NCBI GenBank assembly: GCA_021904315.1
Contig: CM038915.1
Coordinates: 7,378,001 to 7,442,000 of the forward strand
Length of the DNA: 64,000 nucleotides
Origin: Sphagnum magellanicum
Taxonomy: Eukaryota; Streptophyta; Sphagnopsida; Sphagnales; Sphagnaceae
Direction: 5' to 3'
How positions within the stretch are numbered: position 1 is the first letter of the stretch; each line of letters starts with the position of its first letter. Positions 13,301 through 26,470 of this stretch are shown here, one piece after another. A program made the translations under genes and the position numbers. Below the pieces are notes generated by a model. The model did not search any database and was not told the DNA's origin. It worked only from the letters and a program-made list of their open reading frames with translations.

Positions 13301-14169
13301 CAACAACAACAACAAGAAGGAGTGTGTCACATTGTGGCCTTGCCATTTGCATTAAAAAGTATCTTAAGGCAAAAGAAGAATTATGGAAAAACTCAAATAT
13401 TTCACCATGCAAAAGTATGATCTTCAAAAAATCCTCTAAAAGGAACCAAAATCCTTCAAGGTATTATAACTCTATAATAACTAAACTAATCTCAAGTTTC
13501 AACACAAGCCTGGCAAAATATCATCTTTCAAAAATCCTCATATAAAAAATAGACCTATTATTATTATTATTATTATTACCTAGGGGCCAAAATCCCTTAA
13601 TGAATACTCTATAATGAATACTATACTCTATAATGAATTTAAACACAATATTTTTGCCTTGGTATTAGGCAAGGTCAACAAAGGAGGAGATAATTACTTC
13701 CTCGTGTATGTATGTACTTAGTGAAGTCATTTCCCGTGTGGAGAGGTTGCGAGAAAGGAGGCGAAGGTGAGGGGATGATGATGATGATGATGATCTTGTT
13801 GTTGTTGTTGTTGTTGATGATGTAACTAATTACTCCACGACTGTTTGCAGCATTGATGTCGCATTGTGCTCTCTCCGCCACCTCCCCTCCTCTATTGCAA
13901 TTTGCAACTACCTTCGTGATTCTTCGACCCACCTGCTCAATGGCTATTTCGCAGCAAGCAGCAGCAGTTTCTTCTTCTTCTTATTTTTCTTGTTCAACTT
14001 TTTCCACCAACATAAATGCAATGAATGGACAGGACCCAACATCCTTCTTCGTACACTTAACAGTCATTGCACAAAGTTTGTGGCACAAGCAACAAAATTG
14101 TTGCAACAGTTTGGCCTTTTGGGAAGTAGTTGGGTGTGAGATCACTCGGTGGTGGTGTCTTTTTTAGGA

Positions 14170-14440
14170 ATTTTTTGTTTGTAGCCAAAGTGGCTATCAT
14201 CCATAGGAAGATGCAAAAAAACAGTGGCGATCGATCATCCCTAAAAAAAAATTAGCCAAAAAATTAGCCAAAAATCTAGCTAGCTAAATTGTGGGTTTAG
14301 GGTTTAGGGTTTAGGATAAACCCTAAACCCCCCTCCCCCCCCTCACTTGTGGTGATTGAAAACTTTCAAAATCTTTTTTTGTTTTTTGAATTTTGAATTT
14401 CGCTTTTTGACCAAATTTCGCCAGTAAAAAAAAAACAAGT
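14170..14440. repeat. Dispersed repeat C, copy 1
   Basis: This shares phrases with the reverse complement of 57965-58235: GTGGC-ATC-ATCCCTA followed by TTAGCCAA, the GCCAAA-GGCTAT core, and an AAATTTCGCCAG tail. The copies are strongly diverged. No coding potential is seen. It could be an old non-autonomous DNA transposon. Confidence 0.45.
14293..14330. repeat. Interstitial telomere-type palindrome
   Basis: Three GGGTTTA units run left to right and are followed directly by AACCCTAAACCC units in the opposite sense, separated only by a short GGATA joint. TTTAGGG is the Arabidopsis-type plant telomere repeat. A C-rich run follows. It is a short head-to-head interstitial telomere-like array. Confidence 0.8.
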
Positions 14441-17400
14441 TGGGTGTGCGTGCCACTGTGTCTGCTGCTGATCATCCGATGATCAATCGTCAGACCATCC
14501 ATCATCCATCCCATCTGGTGGGTTGGGATCGGACAGCTACCAGTGAGGGATGGATGAAAAAAATCCAGTTTAGAGATTTTTTTGGATGGGATGAATGAAA
14601 CTCAACCTAGCCTCAGGAGAGGGTCCTGGGACGAAGTTGCGTTTCTTTTTCCCACGACCCCTGACCACAACAAGTTTTTTTTTTTTTTTTTTTTTCTGGT
14701 GTTTGCTCTATGTCTTTTTTTATGATTTTTTTGGGTGTTTGCTCTACATGTTTTTTTTCTTTTTCTTTTTTTGGTTTCTTTTTGTGTTTATTCTTCACGT
14801 ATGTGTGAAGGAGAAGGAGCTCTATAGTAACAAGTAAAAGTGTGTTAAGTTAGATAATGTTTTTAATGTTGGTAGGTTGTATAAGAACAAGAGCTCGACA
14901 ACAATGAAGGTTGTTAGCTTACAAAAATGTGAATTATTTGTGTGAGGATTTATCATTAATAATTAAATAGTTATTAAGATGCCCTTCCAAGTAAACTAAG
15001 ATCTTATTTTAATAATTAATATTATTTTTATTAAAATTCTTCTTAGAATCAACTTCTGATTATTCTATTTCAATAAGGTAATTCACTATACTAATGGTAT
15101 TACTATTAGAAAACACTTTCATTCTAGAATTTTATTGAGATTATTTTGCCATATGATAATAAGTACCATCCAATGATAGTACTCATGTCTTTTAACACCC
15201 ATGGTGTTTAACTAACATAACATAAGACAATTTTCTACCTTTAACATTCACTTATAACTATTGTTGTATCCTTTTGTTTTGCTAGTACAATTCATGTTTT
15301 TTATGTCATGCTTTGCTTTTCTTGTTTTTGTTGTTGTTTGTATTGTAAGCTTCCAAGCTTTGTATTTGAAACATTACAATTTTTGCATTTGTGTTTGAAA
15401 CTACATCTTAAAACTACACCTAACATCCTTTGTTGCTACATTCAACAACCCTTTATAGTTGCACCCAACATCAAATTTTTTTTTTTGTCTTTCATTGTTT
15501 TGTTTGTTGACTTTTTCTTTTCTTTTGTTTACACTTTTGCTATCTACTTGTTCATGTTGCTTGCTTTTTGTTGTATGTTGTTATGTTTATAATGAATTTG
15601 ATAATGTTGCTACTTGATATGATGTAAGTGACAATTATTGCATTCTTTGAATCAAAAGCACCAAACAACATTGAAATCACATTACTAATGTTAGAATTTA
15701 GGTATGTGCTTCTATTTACTTTGCATGAATACAAAATTGTGTGGATTCAGTGTGTTGTTTGATGATTTAGATGACTAGGTGAAGCTTAAAAATATTACTT
15801 AGTTTTCAAAGTTATTTTGAACTAAATTTGATGAAAATTGCTAGGTTGATAACTTTTGTATGATTAAACAACATTGTTTAAGATTGAAAAGAAGTTACAA
15901 TATAAAAAGACACCAAATATAGTGAAGCAATTCCTATTGAAATTTGGGTTTGTTGTTCAATTTACATTAGCTTACAATGTTAATTTTATGACTTGTAATG
16001 AATCTTTTGTAATGGAAAAATGCATGGTCTGCTTTGTCCTACATGGGTTTGTTTATGCTTTCAATATTGTTTACAAAGGTTTGATATTTTGGTCCCAAAG
16101 TGCGACAATTGTAGTTGATGTGAAAGAGTTCAAGAAGTTGTGTTGATTTCTTACTATGCAACAAACCATAGGTCAAACCCACATTTCTATTATAAAAACT
16201 ACCATGTATTATTGTAGTACTTGGGTAGTTTTAGCATTTGCATGTTGACTAATTAACATAATTAAAAAATTCTAATTTAAAGCTTACATTTTTATTTTTG
16301 ACCATTTCAACAAATAAAATATATAAGTAATAAAACCACAAAAAATTTCAAAGAGATGATTCACATTTAATATTATTTAAGTGAATAAGGTCAAGGTTTG
16401 AATTTCGTTGCCTTCAAGTGGTGCTATGATGTTTTGATTAGATTTTGACGTGGGTTGCTACGTGTTCATCTCTTTTGACTTTGATGAAGGCCATATCCCA
16501 ATTTGGTTGCAATTTTCTTGTGTGGATGACTCTTGAGTGATGCATTTGAACTTTGTAACTTTTTTTTTGTTTATGTTTAGTTTTTGGTTAAACACCTTTT
16601 ATCAATGATGTGAATATTTGCATTGAGTTTCAAACATTGATATAGAAAAGCATTTGAATTGCATTATGAATTGACATTTTGTGGATGCAAATTTGTTTGT
16701 CGATTGAAGCACCTTTAATCTATGGAGACCGACTTTTAAATTTCTTGGTTAGATAGTTTTTTTAGAGAACCATCATCATGCACACATCACTTGAATTGTT
16801 GAAACTTGAGATTGTTGAGCCAAAGATGTCCATGCTTTTGTTTGACGTTCCTTGTATGGTGATGTTTTTCATGTGATTGATGCAACTTCTATGATGCGTG
16901 AAACTACTTTTGTTGTGGACTTAATTTGGTGGTGGACCTAACTACAGTGACAACAAGGGGAAAAAAAGGCTTGGATGATGGTGGGGAAGGACTTTATAAT
17001 TAGTGGTGACGGTGCTTGCCATGACAAGATTGTAGTTGTTTTTCTTGAACACTACTAGCATTGACTTAGATGCTCCTTTTTTGGACATTTTTCATACCAT
17101 TGAATTTTTCATTCTGAATCTAGTATTTCAAAAAATGTAAAGTTACATAAATATTCACTTAACATTGAGATAACATTATATTCCAGCGACGATCCACCTC
17201 TGCAAAATTGTTACTAAACATCTTTGATGTGAATCAGCTTCTTGATTTTGAGTTCTAAATGCTGAGTTAAACTGCACTTAGCACCAGGTGTGAAGGATGT
17301 GAAGGGGTTTCAAGGGGAAAACCAACATCAATTGAGTAGTAGCACTAGCAGGTTTTCAATGGATGGTAAGTTGGTGGTTGTTTGGTTTAGAGCTGGCCAT

Positions 17401-18022
17401 CTGGTTTGGTAACTATATAGTTTTTGTGGCCATCCATTGATTGTGGGCTCTGATTCATGGTTTAGTCAATCTCCTCATTAGGTACCAACCACCCCAGGCA
17501 TCTACAATGAGGTAATAAAAAACCCCAAAATTGTAGGGTTTACAATGTGCATACATCCATCTATGTACCTACCTTGAATGAAGTAGGTATGCACACAATT
17601 CTCCCCCATTTTTTCTGGAATACAGTAGTTATAACCATATCAGGTTGCTATCCAATCCCACCCACCACCAGTGCTTGATGGTTTTAATTTACACCCAATG
17701 GGTAGTTGAGACTTGAGACCAATGATTACTATTTTATTGTTTCACTAATAATAAGTAAACACACCTTTCTTGCATGTACTTATTATCTTTCATTATTTTC
17801 ATAGTTTTGTAGATGCAAATTTCCTAGTGTATTTGGAGTGCACGGTTAATAGGATATTGTTAATGGTAGAAATGACTTGGGAAAAAAAAGGTCATATGTT
17901 GAACACCTTAAATGTGTGACAAATAATTCTAGTTGATTGGATAGTGATTTCAATCTTGATAAATTATGAAACAACATTTTATTTTCTGATTTTAACATTC
18001 AAATTACAATTTCTTAATCCCA

Positions 18023-18190
18023 GGGGTGATGGCTCACTGGCATCATTCTGGGACCTCATTATAGGTCCTGGGTTCAAACCTAGTGAAGTGCAACTCCTGT
18101 CAGCCCTTTGCTTGCTCAAATGAGCTTGACTTGGGGGTGGCAATGGCTTGCAAGGTTGGGTCTGCTGTTGTGCTTCAAAAGAAAAATTTA
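18023..18190 (+). mobile_element. tRNA-derived SINE-like element
   Basis: An RNA polymerase III type A box (TGGCTCACTGG, 18030-18040) and a near-perfect B box (GGTTCAAACC, 18071-18080) are spaced as in a tRNA, but the sequence does not fold as a functional tRNA. A tRNA-unrelated body of about 100 bp follows and ends in A-rich sequence. This is the layout of a plant SINE. Target duplications are not clear, so the ends are approximate. Confidence 0.6.
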
Positions 18191-18199
18191 ATTTTATTT

Positions 18200-21180
18200 G
18201 GCATCCTTTAAGTCCTTGAACTTCTATAGGAATTATAGAGTCTAATTTATATTACATTCTATAATCTCTTATGTACCTATCTATAGGAACATAGATAGTC
18301 AGATTATTCAATCTCAAAAATTTGTTGAGAAATGAGTCCAAACCTTTTTAGTGCACTTCAGGACTACAGAAATCAGCCTAGCGGAAAGTGGTATCGTACA
18401 TAAAAAATTGAAACTTTTGAATGCACTCATAGGCCCACACCATTACCCAAGTTTTCTTTTCCATTTTCTCCTATTCTATTCCATGATGATCAAAAGAAGT
18501 TCAACATCCTTCTCCTCATTGCCACTGCTGGTTTCATTTGAGACTTTTGTTTCCATGTTAGTGCTCATGTACTTCATCCTCATCTATACAACTATTACAA
18601 CAGCCATTCATATCCATGTGCAATCTATATGTCCAACCCTAATCTATATACCCCAATTGTCTGGCATATGTATCCCAACTATGCCTTAAAAAGGAATTCT
18701 ATGAGCAAACCTACCGCTAATGAAAGCCCACCACCCTCCCAAAATTTATGAGGTTTACTATGAGTCCATCAAGTACTTGCAAAGAACAAACTTTACCATG
18801 TATTGCATCTAGTCTCAAATAGGTTCGTTGTAGTGGCTTGCATGCTAGATGTTTGAGCTCCTTCTCATCCAATATGTTTCTTCCTCAAAGGTCACTCATA
18901 TCAATTCTTCAAGGTCAGATACTTGCATGTTTAATTTGTAAAACTGGATCCATGATGCCTTCACATTCCTATGTGCACTAACATCTTGCGATTTTTGTGT
19001 GCAAATAATTGAACAGGGTAAAGTTAGTGACAGTATAAGCATATAGGAATTGGGCGAGTAGACGACATATGAAGGAGAGGCACTTGTGGATGCACATGCC
19101 CACTCATGTAAAGGAATGGACACATACGTAGAAGATCCAATTATTTGACTGGGTGGGGATACCATTTACCTATCTACAAGGCTCACATGAAAACCAGTAA
19201 AAATTACATTTTCACATGACTATGTAATCCTCTAGCAGTTGGCATGACTTTTGCATCTGTGAAATAGAACATTTGTGTGCTTTCCTTATCTTTTGACCAA
19301 ATTTATATTCAACTTTTAACATGCAGTAGAAATTTTGGTACATGAAATCCAAAGAATAGGAACAAGAATTTAGTTTTTAATATGCAACCAAAAACTTTGT
19401 ACAAGAGACTGAATTAAGAAATTGATTGAGATTCATTTTGAAGAACATAGGTAGTAGACCTAAGGACAGGAGGCAAGAAAAATTACCTCCATGTTACCAA
19501 GCAGAAGGCACACTGTCATTTCATGACAGTTCTTTCCTTCCAGAGGATATGCCCCCATATCTACACATGTAAAAAAGATGCAAGAATATGAGGATCACTG
19601 GAAGACTCACTTCTATATAATCCCTTAGCTCTTCACCATTTGACACAAGCAATATAAAATCCAAATGAGAGCACAAATAAAGTTGCAGATTTACAGATAC
19701 TGAGCAATAACAGCAATTTCTGAGCTGTGACAAATTCTTGTGAGAATTGTTTCCATCATGTGGACGAGGAACCCATACTTCAATATTATGAAGCAGTCAT
19801 AATTTGAGATTGAATTGGGCACTGTGAAGTTGGTATGCAGCACACCAAATTCCTTCTCCTGGGTGAGCATATAAATGCAAGAATTAGCATGGCAGGCTGT
19901 AAGCTTAGCCATGGCCACCTTGCATTTAAGTGGATGACGTTGCATTCATATGCTTCCACTGTAACTGCAAAAACCAAATCCAAGCACTTTTTTTCTGTTC
20001 AACCTGTACCAACATGCACATGTGTCTGAAACAAGAAGAGCTTTGATATATGGAATCCCACACGGAGTTCAAACTGAGCTTGCAACTTTTGTATCTGATT
20101 CTCTGGGGTTTTCAAGGTTGTGGAAGGAAGTGCTAGATTCTATGGATCAAGGATTCTGGGAGGAAAAACAAGAAAAAGTGAGAGGATTTAACCTTTATCA
20201 TGGTGTCAGATCCCCATGCTCCTGCTCTTTATTCTGTGCTCTTGGTTGCTTTTGATGGGCATAAGAGAAAACAACCTCTTTTGGTCAAAAGATTCTAAAT
20301 CAATGTTCCTGTTTGTGCTTTGGCAGCGAATGTCCACAAGACAAACTACAGAGAGGTCCCTGTTCACTCTCTGTCAAGAAAAAATGGTCCTTTAGAGTTG
20401 GAAAAGTGTCTCCAAAACTTTTTGAGTATTGCTCTGCTATGCTCCTTGAAGCTGCCCAAAATGAATGCTCTAACAAATTCAAAATCAATGCTACTGTAAA
20501 GTTACCTGAGCTTCACTGTCAGAAATATCATTGCAATGTGGTAAGATGTCTTGCCTCCCTTTCTCAAAGAAGAAGGCCTGGTTCTGCAGAATTTGCATGA
20601 TCTCTTGTTGCTGCTGCAGAATTCCTCTCCAATTTTCAACTCTGTCAGGCTCATTTAGACATATCTCCAGCATTACTCCTCACCATAGCTGACCCTTCAC
20701 ATAGGGTGACATCTGGTACAGGTTGGGAAGAGCAAAAGAATCATAGATTCTACAAGGGGAGCTGGAGCAAGTGGAGAAATGCCATGAGACGTGTAGGTCT
20801 GATAAGACTTGAGGAATGAGTCACCATGAATGTGAAGGTACCTGTGAAGGTATGCAACAAATAGGATGGCAATTGGTGACCATTGAAGAAGACTCTGGAT
20901 GAGACAATGCACAGAAGTGAACTTGAGAAGCTCATAACTTGGGGAAGAAGAGGCAATTTGTTGCTGCAGCAGCATCCCCCACAAGAATCTTCATCTCTTC
21001 CCATCAAGGCTGAGAAGCATGCATCTATCCAGATCTAATTGTACATCTGGGTTGTGCCTTTGACATTGTTTTGCATATTTAGACAACAGTTTTCATGTTT
21101 TTGGTCAAATCTATCAATGACACTTTGCTGTTGGAACAACTAATTTTATTGAAAGAACCATCAGCTTGTTATGAGTTAGG
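18200..21180. other. No gene seen
   Basis: Frames here are short and without recognisable domains. The last part (20000-21180) is probably the 3' untranslated flank of the minus-strand receptor kinase gene. Confidence 0.45.
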
Positions 21181-24100
21181 TTAAAATGGTTGGTTCTTCT
21201 GCAGCAGCAGCTTTGTCACAGCTCCGGGTCTGTTTGGAGGATCAATTTCCAACAACATGGTGACCACTTTGCGCATACTTGGTCGTTTCCTGGGTGATGT
21301 TTGGGTGCAGAAGAGGGCCACTTTCAGCAAGTGAACAAAATTATGACTTAGGTCCTTGCCATCGATGATGCATGGGTCCAAAATAGTGTGAAGACCTTCC
21401 TTAGCGATGACTTTTGCAGACACCCACTTCACAATGTCAGTTCCATCGTCAAATTCAGGATCAATGGGATACCTTCCAGTGATGAGCTCCAACAACACCA
21501 CACCAAAGCTATATATGTCACTCTTCTCATCCACTCTCAATGTGTAACCATACTCTGCAGATCAAAATTCCCAAGGTTCAAAAGTTTAGCATAGCATTCA
21601 AGCTGTAAACATTTTGGTTCTCAGATGTGTCCAAAGGAGTTCTTCACACATATACTGAAATCTGGACCAACATGCTGATGTTCTCAATGAAGCAAGAAAC
21701 ATTACCTGGAGCTATGTACCCATAAGTTCCAGCAACAGCTGATTGCATGGACATGTGGTCTTCTTGTAGGCTTTTGGCCAAGCCAAAATCAGCAACATGT
21801 GCTTCATAATCTGCATCCAATAGGATGTTGTTTGACTTCACATCTCGGTGCAAAATCCGAGGCACACAATCATGGTGTAGATAGGCGAGACCCTGCATGC
21901 ACAACCATAAATTAATTTTCTAGGTTTTTAATATGATTCCTGTTCTCTGTTGCCTACTGCATAGGCAAAGATTATTGGAGTTGAGCACTTTTCTGTTCGC
22001 TTGGTGAGAGCAACGGGTGCAAGACTTCTGTTTCTCAAATTCAATGCATTGTTGACAACTCCTAAGATTACAAGAAGTTGCATTCTCTTGCCTTACATAC
22101 CTGAGCAGCTCCAACTGCAATTTTGTAGCGCATACTCCAGTCCAGCAGTTTTGCACCCTTGGTAGTATGTAATAGATCACCCAAGCTCCCATTTGGCATG
22201 TACTCGTACACAAGTAAATTGGAGTCAAGTCTTGAACAACAACAGAGAAGCTTCACAATATTTCGATGCCGAATCTTTCCCAAAGTTTCAACCTACACAG
22301 ATCAGCTCTAGGTCACACTTCAGGCACTGGTTATCATCAAGGCTACAGAGGAGGAGTTTTGTGAAAAGAAAAACTGTAGTGCTGCCTGTGATGATAGAGA
22401 AGCAAAGAGAATAATTGTGTGTTTTTCTCTTGTGCTGAGAAAAGGAAAGGAAATGTTACCACCTCTGCTTTGAAGCCATGATCATGTAAGGAGGTGTTGC
22501 CTCGGTTTCCTCGCCCCCACAATTGTTTCACAGCAACAAGAGCTTTTCCCTTCCCTAATGTGCCCTTATACACTTTGCCACCTCCGCCACTTCCGATCAC
22601 GTTGTCCTCATCCAAACACTCGAGGATATCTTCGTTGCGGATCTGAAGTTTAGGATGGAAGGAGATCACATTCCACTCATGGTCCATCGACTGGTAAGAG
22701 GTTCCGGAAGAAGAAAACTTCATGAAGCTGTTGTTTTTTCCGGAAGAGAAGAAGATGAAGAAGAAGCATCGGGGCTGTTGCTGCACCAGTGCTGTGACGA
22801 CGGCGACGACCGAAAGGGTTAGTAGCAGGACACCGATAACGCCTGTGAGGATTAGCATATGCAAGCGAAAGCTGGCCCGGTTCTTTTCGCTTCGAAATCG
22901 GGTCGTGGAATTGGAAGAAACGAATTTCGAACATGCCTGTGAGATGTTGGCAGAGTGAATCAAGAAAGTATTAGTAGTACACAGATGAGGATTTCCGACG
23001 AATTCAGAAGCAAATTGGCTTTGCAGTATGGAATCCGGCAGAATGCCTGACATGTTATTGTCAGAGAAGTTGAAGGCGATGAAGTTGGAGAGTGCCATCC
23101 TTCCCAAGGCGTCTGGAAAATCGCCACTCAGCAAGTTGTGCGAAACATCCAAATAGATTAAACCATCGAGCTTTGCAATTTGAGCAGGCAGAGGACCTTC
23201 GAGCTGGTTCATCGCCAAACTCAGATAGACTAGTTTCGAAAGATTGCCAATTGAAGCCGGAATCGGTCCTCGTATAGAATTTGTGTCAAGATACAAACTG
23301 GTCAAACTGGAGCCATAATCTCCGAGTTCTTCTGGAATGATACCTGATAAATTGTTGCGTGAAGCATAGAAGCTGTCTAGTTGTTGAAGGCGACCAAGTT
23401 CACGGGGAAGCGAACCCGAAATTGTGTTGTTGTAAAGCTTGACGGATGTCAGACTCGTCGCATTCCCGATGGAGGCAGGAATGCTTCCCTCGAAGAAATT
23501 GTCGTAGATCTCGAGCAAGCTTAAACGAGGCAAGCTCCACAAGCCTTCAGGGAAAGCTCCCACGAATTGGTTTCCGGAAACTCTAAGTCGAATCAAACTC
23601 TTACAGTTTCCGTATAGCTCCGGAAACTCGTCGGAGAAAAAGTTGTCGAATAAGATCAACCTGCTGTGCACAAATGTAAGTAATAATCAAAAGACTAGAT
23701 AACAACCGGCTCTTCGCATAATGGCTCTGCCCTTTAAATGACATCCACAAGGACAATAAATATTCAACATACTCGGCAAAGTGGAAACATATGTTTTGAA
23801 TTTTCTTCATCCTATTCTCTTTTGCAAGGCCGCATACTGAGCATCATTGGAGCTGCTTATGCCAGAAATGTTTCTATAGTAGTGGCCTTCACATGATCCT
23901 ACATACTGAGCACCGTTGGAGCTGCTTATGCCAGGAATGTTTCCATAGTAGTAACCTTCACATGACCCTAGAATGTAGGGATACAAAACTTTGGCCTGTT
24001 TCTGGGTGCATCACAATGTCTCTTATCCTGAAGGGGAGGAGCCAACAAAACCTCTACGCAAAATATCATGACGAGCCACACGAAACAGAGAGCATGCGTG

Positions 24101-26470
24101 ACGGACGACGCATTTTTTCATCAACACAGACAATTCATGAGGTGTATGTCCAAGCTTTTCAGTATTATTATGTACCGGATCTTTCATGCTCCACTTCAAC
24201 AAAAGCAATCTTCAGTCCTCACCAAGGTATAATGCACATGTATTCTTCTTCCGTTCTTGTTTAAAGAGTGTAGCTTGCTTTTTACCTCCATAGCTTCTCA
24301 CCGGTGCACAAAGTCGGCGGAATCGGACCAGTGAGGAAATTACTCGAGACATCGAATTGGTAAAGAATGCTGTTGCTCCCAAGAGTGGAAGGAATAGATC
24401 CATTCAACCGATTCATGTACAACTTCAAGTCAGAGAGGTGATTGAGGTTGATGATTTCGGAAGGGATGCTTCCCGCCAAGCTGTTGTTTTGCAAGTGAAG
24501 TAGCCGCAAGCATGTGATCTGAGAAATACTTGCCGGAATTGAGCCGATGAGAAAGTTGTTTGAAATATCGAGCTCCACGAGAGATGTAAGGTTCCCCACT
24601 TGTTCCGGAATCGCTCCTGTAAGCTTGTTGTCGTAAAGCTCCAACGTTGTTAACTTGTGCAATTCTATCAGTGTTGAGGGAATGCTTCCAGAAAAGGCGT
24701 TCAATGATAGATCCAAGTACTCTAGATCCGAGAAGCTACCGTCCAGCCATGCCGGAATCGTTCCGACTAAGTTACACGCCGCGCAATCGAAGGACTTCAA
24801 CTTCTTCAAGTTCGCAAACGTTGAACTAAGGACTCCTGAAATCAGCGAAGAAAACCACAAGTTCGCAAGACTTATTGAACTAAGGAAGAAGAATTCCTGA
24901 AATCAGAGAAGAAATCAGAAGTTTACAAGACTTGTTGAACTAAGGAAGAAGGACTCCTGAAATCAGCGAAGAAAATCACAGGTTCGCAAGACTTGTTGAA
25001 CTAAGGAAGAAGGACTCCTGAAATCAGCGAAGAAAATCACAGGTTCGCAAGACTTGTTGAACTAAGGAAGAAGGACTCCTGAAATCAGCGAAGAAAATCA
25101 CAGGTTCGCAAGACTTGTTGAACTAAGGAAGAAGGACTCCTGAAATCAGCGAAGAAAATCACAGGTTCGCAAGACTTGTTGAACTAAGGAAGAAGGACTC
25201 CTGAAATCAGAAGTTTACAAGACTTATTGAACTAAGGAAGGACTCCCGAAATCAGCGAATAAATCAGAAGTTCGCAAGACTTGTTGAACTAAGGAAGGAC
25301 TCCCGAAATCAGCGAAGAAATCATAAGCCAGGGAAACACACTACTACTGGGAGAAAGAATCGCACCGAGTACCCGTAGTACCTACTCAGCGACACTGAAA
25401 TTGCGCTTTGAACAATCAAACTTCAGAGACAGGAAAGAGTAGAAATCTCACACCTGGATCGAAGTTGTTCCACGAGAGAGACAGATTTGTCAGCTTGTCA
25501 AGGTTGCCAATCTCATCAGGAATGGATCCATCGACGCCACTCGCAACCATATCCAAAACTTCAAGCTCAGAAAGTTTTCCGATTTCAGAGGAGATTGGAC
25601 CTTGGAACACATTCAGAGAGAGGTTCAGGTACTTGAGAAGAAGGAACCCCCGCTGCTCTCCTGGCCCTGGACCAGAAATGTTGTGTCTCTTGGGGGGGGG
25701 AACCACACTACCAGACAAGTTATTTGAACTAAGATCCAAGTGTTGTAGCTTTGTGCAGTTGAAAATCATCATCTCAGGAACTGAACCCTGCAAAAAATTG
25801 TCTTGAAGCTCTAGAGAAACAAGAGACGAGAGGCCACAAATTGTGCTTTGCAATTCCCCTCTCAAATTCTTGCTAGAAATGTCAAGACCTGCTCACAAAT
25901 AACGACAACCAATAAAAAGAACACAATTTCATGAAGGAAGAAGAAGGAGCAAGGCATAGCTTCACATAAACTCAGCATCATCATCATCGCCATCATCATC
26001 ATTATATATCATGTCTGAATGAATTCCAGCTGAGATTTGAAACCTGACAAACTTCCAGATGATTCAAAACAAAACAAGTCTAATAGATCTCATGTTTTCA
26101 TCAAGTTTGTTCATAAAACAAAAGCAAATATACAGCAGAGTAAAGATGAAGAAGAAGAATGTTGGAATACAAAAAACACACCTGTGACAGATTTGGAGGT
26201 ATGATCACAAGTAACACCAGTCCAAGCACAAGGGTGCATATCGGATTCCAACCAGTCTTGAAGAAGCCCATTCTCATCAGCAATTGAGCTTTTGAAGTCT
26301 AGAAGAATTTGACCATCTGTGGATAATGCTGTTGCTGTTGTGATTGCACTATCATCATCATTGTGAAGCAAAATTAGGAGGATGATGATGATGATAATGA
26401 TAGCTTTTATGATCAGCAGCAGCAAGCTCACTGTTGTAGCAGTGGAACAATACTTGCATGATCTCATCAT
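21181..26470 (-). CDS. HAESA/HSL-like LRR receptor kinase
   Basis: This is a single-pass plasma-membrane receptor kinase of LRR subfamily XI, whose characterised members bind secreted peptides. Minus-strand exons: 26182-26470, 25454-25888, 24286-24835, 22463-23660 (or 22460), 22101-22292, 21706-21892, 21181-21554; the phases close to about 1074 codons. Exon 1 gives a signal anchor and an LRRNT cap (PCAWTGVTC). Exons 2-4 give LRRs of the LxxLxLxxNxLSGxIP type, then a transmembrane segment near residues 690-715 ([17 protein letters not shown]). The kinase has [11 protein letters not shown], the lysine in VAVKQL, catalytic [11 protein letters not shown], and an APE site split across exons 6-7. 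Closest remembered match: HAESA/HSL by the [13 protein letters not shown] and [17 protein letters not shown] segments. All catalytic residues are present, so it should be an active RD kinase. The ligand is not inferable. Odd: a 9-G tract in exon 2 and a 61-bp array before exon 3. Confidence 0.9.
23834..23968. repeat. 74-bp tandem duplication in kinase intron 3
   Basis: Two adjacent copies start near CATACTGAGCA and run through TTGGAGCTGCTTATGCCA and ATAGTAGT to CCTTCACATGA. The first part resembles the right terminal sequence of the MITE family (CATACTGAGCAC-GTGGAG-GCTCTTA), so a MITE end seems to have been duplicated inside the intron. Confidence 0.65.
24836..25325. repeat. 61-bp minisatellite carrying 3' splice sites
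   Basis: Four exact 61-bp copies lie at 24958-25201, with diverged copies on both sides. On the minus strand each unit contains a pyrimidine-rich tract ending in TGATTTCAG followed by GAGTCC, the same arrangement as the true acceptor of exon 3 (exon starts at 24835). The unit also contains a version of the first exon bases (TTAGTTCAAC). About seven copies keep AG; two near 25238 and 25297 read CGGG instead. Confidence 0.9.
25692..25700 (-). repeat. Nine-base homopolymer in LRR exon
   Basis: Nine G on the + strand encode Pro codons in exon 2 of the receptor kinase, inside a stretch ([18 protein letters not shown]) that lengthens one LRR loop. The frame is intact here. A one-base slip would shift the frame. 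Confidence 0.8.

Larger units (their letters stand above)
13300..18020. other. AT-rich non-coding stretch
   Basis: No gene supported. Contents: an ATT microsatellite near 13556-13576; GAT and GTT microsatellites at about 13775-13817; the telomere-like palindrome at 14293-14330; a poly-T region at 14672-14780; and a diverged dispersed repeat at about 14170-14440. Frames between 15300 and 16150 are Phe/Leu/Cys-rich artefacts of T-rich DNA. Confidence 0.5.

Noticed and set aside
14595..14837. Phe-rich frame near 14.7 kb
   Set aside because: Poly-T DNA read in frame gives Phe runs; no other evidence of a gene.
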